Source: Bacteroidales bacterium (GTDB lineage Bacteria; Bacteroidota; Bacteroidia; Bacteroidales; M50B96). Taken from it: a stretch of DNA of 64,000 nt. Shown here piece after piece: positions 18,146 to 27,100 of the stretch. The stretch is from positions 1-64,000 of the forward strand of contig JAIOYV010000007.1 in the NCBI GenBank assembly GCA_021740905.1, in the 5' to 3' direction. How positions within the stretch are numbered: the first letter of the stretch is position 1; the number at the start of each line of letters is the position of its first letter. Under the pieces are notes generated by a model. The model saw only the letters and a program-made list of their open reading frames with translations. It ran no database searches and had not been told where the DNA came from. The position numbers were made by a program, and so were the translations under genes.

Positions 18146-18226
18146 GGAATTTTTTTTAGTTGATTAATTTATTTGCTTATCCTATAAATTGAGAATGATT
18201 TTTTCATCTTGCTTTTCAATATTCAC

Positions 18227-18256
18227 CAAAGGTAACGAATGTTTCAATACACACAA
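18227..18256 (-). promoter_or_regulatory. Consensus Bacteroidota promoter for the outer-membrane protein gene
   Basis: On the minus strand a TTG (18256-18254) is separated by exactly 19 bases from TACCTTTG (18234-18227). This matches the TTG-N19-TAnnTTTG consensus. The gene start is about 80 bases downstream. Confidence 0.65.
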
Positions 18257-18347
18257 CTTTTAAAATAAGGAAAATCATCGCCACGAAAACAATAAAAAAT
18301 CATCGTGCAAATAAAAACTCAGACATGTTCAATAAACCAAAATTAAC

Positions 18348-19949
18348 CTAATTCGGAGGGTACACCAGCGTATCGGCTACATTCATTTTTATCTGGTAGC
18401 CCTGGCCGGGTATCATATTCCCAATTAAGTTGAGATTGAATATGGGCCAATACACATGTCCCGCCCCATCTTTCATAAGCACTATGTTGGAATTTATTGT
18501 GGACATAGCAATTCCGGTAGCAAGATTGGAAGTACGAAGGTAACCAAACAAGCTCCAGCCCGAAGCTAAGGGTATTGGTATTTCCTCAGGGAAAAGGTAA
18601 AACCCGTAGCAGGTTAAAGTAGACGGCACATTACACCTTATCTGATAGCCTTCTTCAATTTGAAAATCGCCAATAAGGTTCAGGTTAAATGTTGGCCAAA
18701 ATACATTTCCAGTTTCATCTTTTGCAATTTGGATGTTCGACAATATGGGTTGAAGCACACTGTCGGCAGAAGGCTCGTAAGGCTCTATATTAAATGAAAA
18801 CATGCTCCACTGAGCGGGAAAACTCAATTGTTGTGATGAATGGATTCTGACCAATGCTTCACTTTCCACTTCACAGGCCGAGGCATCAATAAGCGTAAGC
18901 CCATATAAGTCACCATCGAGGTTGCTGAGATCTTCGGTTGTAAATCCCCCCGTCCACAAGTAGGAATATGGCGGGTTGCCTCCTGAAACAGTCAGGTCAA
19001 CAGCCCCATCGCCTGCCCCGAATTGGGAAACGTGGGTGACGGTCACATCAATCAAAATTTCGGTGCCCTGGGATATTCCGAAATTGGCATTGTCTTCGCA
19101 GCCATTGCTATCGGTCAGTATTAGGCTGTAGCTCCCCGCCACTAGGTTGGTTGCTGTTGCTGAAGTCTGGCCATCGGACCATGTATATGAGTATGGAGAT
19201 GTTCCCCCCGTAATAAGCGTTGTAACTTCACCGGTAGATTGTCCAAAGCAAAGCACATCCTGCGTTTGGATGCTTAACGTAGGTGCCTCATGCAAAATCA
19301 CTGTCTGGCTTGCTGTGTCGCCAAAGCCATACGCATTGACCACTGTATAGTCCACAGAATATGTTCCTGGAGGTAAAACTCCAGGCTGAAAAGAGGTAGC
19401 TATGTTTCCATTGATTGTAAAAATACCCCCTTCGGGCGAACCTAGCAGGTTAATGGTTGGCGCATCTTGACAATAGGCAGTGCCAAGCCCCGAGATGGAT
19501 GCAACTATGGTTTCACTTACACTCCCATCCACATAACTTATGGACATCGTATTCGTTGAGGTAAAATTGGCGATATCGCAGCTTGCAGGGAAGGTAAGGT
19601 CGCAAGCTCCGCCCAGGAAATTAAAACGCACTTCGCACAGTTGCTCCGAGGTAATTGTCACGCCAGAGAGAAAAGCGCTCCACGCCATCCCGATTTGCTG
19701 GTTGCCCATGTTATTAAACAAAAGACCAGAAAAATTACTATTGATGTTTAAGACCGTGTCGTACTCCAACACCGTATTATCGAAGGTGAGGAATAGGGTA
19801 ATGGCACCCACATCGGTTAAATTAGTCAGGTTGATGGGAACCAACACCTGTGTTCCTTGATTGACATTGTAATGATCCACGCTAACACTCTGCGCCGACA
19901 GCATAAAACTACTTGAGGTCACTATTAGGAATAAGATAAGTTTTTTCAT
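18348..19949 (-). CDS. Secreted cohesin-like/SprB-repeat protein without T9SS tail
   Basis: The 533-residue protein has a signal peptide (MKKLILFLIVTSSSFMLSAQ). Residues about 21-150 form a cohesin-like domain (VGAITLFLTFDNTVLEYD, QQIGMAWSAF). An Ig-like segment follows (YCQDAPTINLLGSPEGG). Two SprB-type repeats lie at about 220-370, one with SGGNPPYSYLWTGGFTTEDL. Two copies of a tryptophan-led module with WP.FNLNLIG...GYQI close the protein (about 375-533). Unlike its neighbours it ends at DTLVYPPN with no T9SS sorting domain, so it may stay periplasmic or be held by partners. The start lies 12 bases after the preceding gene, in the same operon. Confidence 0.8.
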   Translation of the reverse strand: MKKLILFLIVTSSSFMLSAQSVSVDHYNVNQGTQVLVPINLTNLTDVGAITLFLTFDNTVLEYDTVLNINSNFSGLLFNNMGNQQIGMAWSAFLSGVTITSEQLCEVRFNFLGGACDLTFPASCDIANFTSTNTMSISYVDGSVSETIVASISGLGTAYCQDAPTINLLGSPEGGIFTINGNIATSFQPGVLPPGTYSVDYTVVNAYGFGDTASQTVILHEAPTLSIQTQDVLCFGQSTGEVTTLITGGTSPYSYTWSDGQTSATATNLVAGSYSLILTDSNGCEDNANFGISQGTEILIDVTVTHVSQFGAGDGAVDLTVSGGNPPYSYLWTGGFTTEDLSNLDGDLYGLTLIDASACEVESEALVRIHSSQQLSFPAQWSMFSFNIEPYEPSADSVLQPILSNIQIAKDETGNVFWPTFNLNLIGDFQIEEGYQIRCNVPSTLTCYGFYLFPEEIPIPLASGWSLFGYLRTSNLATGIAMSTINSNIVLMKDGAGHVYWPIFNLNLIGNMIPGQGYQIKMNVADTLVYPPN

Positions 19950-19961
19950 TTGGCTAAAGTT

Positions 19962-20996
19962 TTATAGGGTTTGTAAGTACAATTTCTTTGTTTGATGAAT
20001 TATTTGTTCTGTTGTCAAGAAATCCAGCTTAAGGAAATAATAGCCAGTATTCTTAGGTTTTGTCGATATTTTGAATTCGTATAGTCCAACATGGATGTTT
20101 CCTGAAAATATGTTTTCTACTGCTTTCCCATCCAAAGTAACCAAAGACAGCGATAAATTACCCTCGCTTGTTGAGTTAACCTTAATGGAGGAAGTCTCAG
20201 GCGATTGAATTATTTCCCAATCAAAAGTAGTCTCGTCCCTTAGATCGATGCCTAGGAATACCTGGAGCAAAGCAGAATCGGAATAGGTTGTGTTGCAACC
20301 TTCGAGGTAACAACGAAAACACCGACCATTCCAGTCAAGGCCAGGATTATATAAGCTTAGGGTAGGGGAGGATGATCCGGAAACGACCACATTGTCGCTT
20401 AGATTTTGCCAAATCCCATTATCCAGCATCTGCCATGAAAAGGAATTTACATTGACAGTATTGATTGAAAAAAGAGCAATGCCATTGTCAATAATGGTTT
20501 CAGGCTGAGGTTGGGCTAATATCTCAACGGTATCGCTATAGGATATTTGCCCACTGGAATAAGTGACAGGAAGTATGGTTGCTGATGTATCGACAATTTC
20601 GCAAGCCGATGAAAAGCCTATTTCCGCAGTGGGGCCGATAAAGCTAAAATGAAGTTTGAAAATTATATCGTTTCCCAAGTTGGCCGGATTGAACCCACTC
20701 CAGGCAAAACCTATTTTACCTATGGAAGCAGGTGGGGTTCCCCCTTGAACATCATTGTAAATCATGGCTGCAAGCATAGGATGAAGGGAAGTGAGCGTGT
20801 CAAATACAAGCCTATCGGGCATGTATTCAATAAACAGGGTGATTGCGCCAATCGTATTCAGGTTGTTTGCTGTCACGTCAATCTCGATGGCATCGCCATC
20901 ACAGCCTGTGGCACTGCCTATTGACAGTCCGTAGTTCTGGGCAAAAAGATAATTTGCGATCAGCAATAAAAACAATATGAAAGTAATCCTTTTCAC
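19962..20996 (-). CDS. Secreted cohesin-like protein with T9SS-like C-terminus
   Basis: The 344-residue protein starts at GTG with CAGGATA upstream, and no ATG is near. It has a signal peptide (MKRITFILFLLLIANYLFAQ). Residues about 21-165 are cohesin-like (IGAITLFIEYMPDRLVFD, IGKIGFAWSGF), closely related to the N-terminal domains of the 533- and 2799-residue neighbours. An Ig-like domain with paired cysteines (CFRCYLEGC) follows at about 175-245. The C-terminal 85 residues end SLVTLDGKAVENIF...TGYYFLKLDF, a T9SS type A-like sorting fold, though its N.PNPF start motif is degenerate. It is the first gene of a two-gene unit. Confidence 0.75.
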   Translation of the reverse strand: MKRITFILFLLLIANYLFAQNYGLSIGSATGCDGDAIEIDVTANNLNTIGAITLFIEYMPDRLVFDTLTSLHPMLAAMIYNDVQGGTPPASIGKIGFAWSGFNPANLGNDIIFKLHFSFIGPTAEIGFSSACEIVDTSATILPVTYSSGQISYSDTVEILAQPQPETIIDNGIALFSINTVNVNSFSWQMLDNGIWQNLSDNVVVSGSSSPTLSLYNPGLDWNGRCFRCYLEGCNTTYSDSALLQVFLGIDLRDETTFDWEIIQSPETSSIKVNSTSEGNLSLSLVTLDGKAVENIFSGNIHVGLYEFKISTKPKNTGYYFLKLDFLTTEQIIHQTKKLYLQTL

Positions 20997-21064
20997 TATC
21001 CTGTTTTCAATGTCTCATGTATTAATAAAAGGGTAGGTGCAATTTGTACCCATCCTTTTGAAAT

Positions 21065-21072
21065 CAAATCTA
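21065..21072 (-). promoter_or_regulatory. Possible -7 box for the 344/533-residue gene pair
   Basis: On the minus strand 21072-21065 reads TAGATTTG, a TAnnTTTG match about 70 bases upstream of the GTG start. It follows the terminator hairpin of the preceding giant gene. The -33 TTG is not at ideal spacing. Confidence 0.4.
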
Positions 21073-21124
21073 AGTATGACCATTTTCAAAACATAATTTT
21101 CTTATTAGCAAAGGAAGAAAAACA

Positions 21125-21153
21125 ACCGGGACTATCCTCAAAATAGCCCCGGT
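21125..21153 (-). terminator. Terminator of the giant-protein unit
   Basis: ATAGCCCCGGT (21143-21153) pairs with ACCGGGACTAT (21125-21135) with one mismatch. On the minus strand the hairpin is followed by TTGTTTTTC, 10 bases after the stop of the 2799-residue gene. It probably ends the four-gene transcript. Confidence 0.7.
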
Positions 21154-21162
21154 CTGCTCCCC

Positions 21163-24100
21163 CTATTTATTAATCATCATCATGTTCGTTTTACTGAACA
21201 TCTGAGATTCTCCATTGATCGAAATTTTGTACTGGTAAATACCCGAGGCCAGATCCCCGCCATCGAAGCGGACTTTGTGATGACCTGCCTCCTGGTGCTT
21301 GTTCACCAATATCCCGATAAACTCGCCCAGCGAATTGTACACCATCAGTTGAACATCGCCTGCTTCGGGCATCGAATAACTGATTTCGGTATAGTCGCTG
21401 AAAGGGTTCGGGTAGTTGTGGTTCAAGGCATATTCCCCTTTCTTCAGAATGTTGATTTCTGGATAGGTCAATGTAACCTTCGGATAAACTACTGCATTTC
21501 GGTCGGCAAATTCACTTTCATAAATTGCAGACAAGTAGGTAACAATAGACTCATTAGTGGATTTAGCCCTGAACTGAAGGCTCAATACATGATCGTCGTT
21601 GCTAAACATGATAGGTTCCAGCGACTCCCAGGCAATACTTAGCACCCCATTTTCTACATGGTACATTAACTCTGGAATCTCAGAACTTACATTCAGTAGG
21701 TCAAGCACATCCGCGTCGAAATCGATATGCAAGGTAATGGCCCCTGCTTCCAGTTCTTCTTTCATGCTGATATCAACCACAATTTCCGACCCCGAAACGG
21801 CTGACACTTGCCCCCAGGAGCTTAGGTCAACTTTCCCGGATGTCGATTTTGAATAAGGAATAAGTCCTGGGTTATAAGATCCATTTACATCGCCAAAGCA
21901 AATTGCAGCAATATCAACCACAGTATAGCCATCAAGCAAAAATTCAGGTTGCTCGACCAACCAATCGCCAGATGGAAATGAGCTTATGCTGCCAATGGTC
22001 CTTCGCTTGATCAACAAACCGTCGGTGGCATTGATAATAGTGTTCGCGTTTACATCGGCTGCCAACTGCCTGAAATCCGACAATGTGTAAGCACTAACTG
22101 TAAACTTGTTAATAATAAGTGCATCGGTTGCATTTCCGCCACCCCATGGTTCATTAAAGCTGGTTTCGAGTGAATAGTTATCGGGTGGTAAAGCCGAGAA
22201 GTAATAGTTTCCAATATTATCGCTAAAAGCCGTATCAACAGGGTTGCCAAGTGTATCTTTGGCTACGATCATAGCCCCTTGGATAGGTGTGTTTGCCGTA
22301 TTGTCATAAGAGACAATGCCTCCTAACGAGAGGCCAGATGGATTGATAATGGTGGTTGCTTCGGCATAGTTTTTAATAGGCTCTTTGTAATTAACATTGT
22401 CCATTGCACGTGAGAAGAAGCCATAACTAGCATTGTTCAATCCGGTGAAAGAAACAGGTTCGCCCAGTTGGAAATTCTTGTGCATTATCCAGGGGCCGCC
22501 ATTTTCGGAATAATATAATTCGTAGGACTGAATCCCTGATCCACCCTGGTCATCAGCAGCAATAATATCTATTGATATTGTCGTGCTATCGCTTATTTGG
22601 GGTAATGCATCCACTGTACTGGAAGGCATTCCGGCATCGATAGTATTAAATATCAGCGGAGTAAGAATTGGATCATTAATGTCGAAAACAATTTCGGCCT
22701 CGGCAAAGATAGTATCTCCAGTTTGGGTATTGGTTTTTGGCAATACTGTGTATCCAACAAATCCTTCTCCTGATCCTGTTGAATCATTAATGGCAAGAAA
22801 CCCGGTTAAGGCATCAACAGGAGGTTGCCCGGTTGTTGGATCGATAGTCTGAAAAATCCAGAAGGCTTCGTTGTCGACAATATCTATTCCAGCTGTAACT
22901 TCAAGATCCCATCCCAAACTGTCGGGCATATCAAGTACTTGGAAGTAGGAGGCAGAATTCTCAGGAACATTAAATATGTATTCTCCAAAACCAAACGTAG
23001 ATAATCGAATAGAAAGCGGATTCAGGGTAGGCGGAATAACTTGTTTAATTTCTACCCTTTGTGCGGCAGTAGTTGCAAATTCTGCATCATTTTCAAAACG
23101 TATTGTATAGGGTAATAGTTCATTTTGAGCCACAAACCTGCCGGCACCATATCCCCTAGGCCCTATGATATCATTGGGATCGCACGATTTGACAACTGCA
23201 CTACAAATCTCTTCGAGTACACAAATTGCAAAACTCCCCGGATCCCCAAGGCATCCAATCAAGGATACACCTTTCGGTACCCCGATATCAACTCCTGTTA
23301 CGTGTTTTATACAGGTCGAAAGAGCAGCAACACATCCTGCAACTCCAATAGTTCCTGTTAACCATGTAAGAGTCCCTCCTGAAGCGGCAGTTGCACCAGC
23401 CAGGAATCCAACACAACCGAGTGCTCCCCATCCACATGAAACCGCTGGTAAAATTTTATTGCAAAACTCCTGTTCCGCATCATCAGCGCTATTGCATGGG
23501 ATTCCCGAATTAGAGGGGCCTGAATTTGGATTTGGGTTATCGTTGATATTCTGGTTGTTATTATTACCCGAATTATTCGAATTTGATCCCCCAGGTCCCG
23601 GACTTGGTGGACTACCAGGAGTAGTTGGATTAGTGCTTGGTGATGAGGGTGTATTTCCTCCATTAGGGCCATTTGGGCCATTACTACCCGGGGTGGTAGT
23701 ATTTGGGCTACTTGGCGTACCCGCCGGACCACCAGGGCCGCCCGGGCCACCAGGGCCAGGTGGAGGAGTGATCGATGGGGGAAGCACTGGCCCGGCAGAA
23801 CCACCAGGGCCACCAGGGCCGCCAACACCACCGTTTCCGTTAATACCACCACTTCCACCAGGGCCACCAGGACCACCTTGTCCACCAGCTTGTCCGTAGC
23901 CTCCATGTCCACCGGCACCACCTTGTCCTCCAGGACCTCCATCTTGACCTACATCGCCGTCACCACCTGGACCACCAGGGCCGCCATCGCCCGGTTCCAA
24001 ACCTATTCCGGGCATTCCAGGCCCTCCGGCGCCACCAACGCCACCAGCGCCAGGCAATATGCCAAGGTTACTATCGCCCGGCCCGCCTTTTCCTCCTGGC

Positions 24101-27100
24101 GAGCCATCTTCTCCAGGAGCACCAGGAGTGCCTGGCACTCCATCTTCTCCCGGGCCGGGAACATAAGCAGTAAAACATAGTAGAATGGTATCAGTTCCTT
24201 GCAAGGCTAGACTAAATTTACCACCGTAAGTATAATTATGGTCAGTAAAACGTGTTAAATCAATCGCAAATTTGGCTGTATCAAAGTTATTTACACCACC
24301 ATCTGCAATAGCAATTGGCCAGCATTTATCAACAGCGGGGTACCAGCCAGCCAAATAATCGGGTTGATTCCAATAATTTAAACTGGCAATCCGAAGCACA
24401 AATGGATTGGCGGAAGTTGAGTTTATATTTATTGAACTGGAACATCGAATAATATCCCATCCGGGGTCGGCCCCCGGAGCCCCCGCATACTTATTTATTT
24501 CCCATAAATAGTCCTCTCCAGAATTGAAATCTGCAACAGGGGTATTATATATACCAGGGCTTGTTCCAGGACTATATGTAAAGTCATTTCCATACGAATA
24601 CGCACCTAAACCATACTCTGAGCCAGATGTAAGTGTGTCACAACTTAAATCAACCCCCACAGAATCAGCAGTTGTAACCAACCCCATAAGGACCATTGTA
24701 TGGTAAATACTGTCTCTAAATGCCTCACAATCATTTAATGCCGCCTGCTGTTCAGGAGTTTGGGCGAAATTATAGTAACCAGGATTGGCAGCTAAATAAG
24801 CCCTTGTAAGTTCTGCCGTGTGCAGTTGATCCCAGATATAGTCGGCTGTGCTATATCCAAAAGCATATACGTTGACATTAAATACACTTTGACTAAATCC
24901 ACTTACGACCATATTAACAGTCATAATTTCTCCGGCTGTTAAATCTTTCCTTACAAATGGAATAACACGTGCGCCTCCCATATCAACATATTCCTCTATT
25001 TCGAGATCAAGGAGGGAGAATAAATCGCTTCGCAGCATGATACCATTTGAAACATTTAAGGCTTCTAAATTCGTATAGGATGGAACCGCAATTCCAGCTT
25101 TTACATAAGGAATATCCACATTTCCAATATTCCTAAAATAGAATGTATAAACTCCTTGCCGCCCAACCCGCAATAGAGTTGGAGATATGTAATTAAAGTC
25201 GACCAGGAAGCCAGTTGACTCTTCAATGGTCATTCCATCCACTTGGGTAATGGTAGTATCCGGGTTTATGGCCACCACATCATAAGTTCCAAGAGGAATT
25301 GTATCAAGGTTCCAATAAACCTGTACATTCATGCTATTGATAAAGTTGGCCATAGAGCCCTGAACAACTGGATTGCTTCCGTTGTAGAGCCAGAATTGAG
25401 TATTCGTTTTAAACCCGGCACCGAAAAATTCATTGGTCACTTCACCAGCTCCTACAGTGTCAGGGTTAATCACTAAAATAGAAAATGGCAACGCCTGTGC
25501 TAAAATCTCAACCGTTTGAAGTCCATAAGAATTATAAGGTGTTTTAATCAACACATAATAGCTGCCTGCTGAAGTGCTCGGTACAAGAACCATCTGATCA
25601 GCACTTTGCGGATATTCAAACAGAAAGTCAAAGTCGTTTACAGCTGGCACCCGATCGTAAGCTACATATATTTCATTGGCACCGTATCCAAGATTACTGG
25701 TGAGTGTTACGAGAAGATCCAGATCGGCAGCCACATCAATTCTATAATAAAGCACATCACCAATATCAAGGCTCTTATTTTTCGGAATATCCAACTCAAG
25801 TACTTCAATATCAACATTAAGTTGACTTTCCGTTATTGTATCGTTGTTGGTATCGTCGCTTTCAGGAATTGATTTTAGAATATTAGTACGCCCTACGCCA
25901 TGATAATCTCCGGGCAGTACATTTGGTGTTTTCCCTGAAATAGTACCACTAAGGGTTTGACCAGGTTGGATATACACCCCTCTGTCTTTAACACTTAGAA
26001 GTTTATCAATGGCCCCGTCAAAAAGAGTATCTTCCGAGAAATAAAAGGCATCGCGCAAACTCCCAACAGCCGGATTTTGGCCAATATTCTCAATGGTATA
26101 ATTGATACTCACATCATCGCCAAGGGTAATGCTGTCGGGCATTGAAAGAGCGCTAAACCGCAGATCGGAAGGAGCTGGTTGGGTAATGCTTATAGTTTGA
26201 TAAGCAAAGTTATTTCCATCCAACCCATTCTCAAAAACCAGGTCGTTGTAATCGCAAGCATACACTAAAAAATAATATCCATTTGCCCACGATGGGATAG
26301 TCACACCCAAGGTCCCGGTGTAGCTATCGTTTGCTGCGAGTGGAGTATATTCTGATCGTGAACCAATAACTGTTTTCCATCCTGATAAATCGGGGCTTGT
26401 GCTTAGGTACAATTTATCATGAAAAGGATAATGGATAGTTGGCCCGGTGCCCTGGTTCAGCACTTCGTAATTAACCGAGATATACTGACCGGCAATAGCA
26501 TTTGCAGGACTGGTCAAACCATCGACAATTAAATCGGGAGGAGGAGAGAAGAATATTTCAATGGACTGGACACCCCGATTGTTCAAGGCATCCAGTTCGT
26601 TCGTCTCCCAGTCATAATGGTCGATCCGCATGAGCAAATAGTATGTACCTACTTTATTATGTCCAAAAGTCACCGATTTGCTTGCATTATATAAACCACC
26701 TACTTGAAGGGTTCCATAATGATATTTTTCAATTATTCGTTCATCGTCTGAACTTAGCTGATTGTCCGTTGAAAGATATATATGGTCGACCCATTGGCTT
26801 TGATTGGTAGCTTTTTCCCCGATATTGTTTACCTGCCATGAAAAGGAATACGTCTGGCCTGTCCAAGCAGTTGATGGAGCGGATACACTTACCAGGTTTA
26901 AATCACTTTGCAAGGTATCAGCAACAATAACAATTGGAGGTGGTGGTTGGGTTGTGTTTATGGTAGTATCTTCAAAATAGCCTGCATTGGCTACATTATT
27001 TCCTTCATAATTATATTCATAAACGGCATTCCCATAATCCGTATAAACATACACATAATATGATCCCGACGAAGTTTGAGGGACCACAAAGGAAGATGAT

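Noticed and set aside
23165-23899. Plus-strand proline-rich open frame
   Set aside because: It is the antisense shadow of the collagen-like glycine codons in the 2799-residue protein, with no start context of its own.
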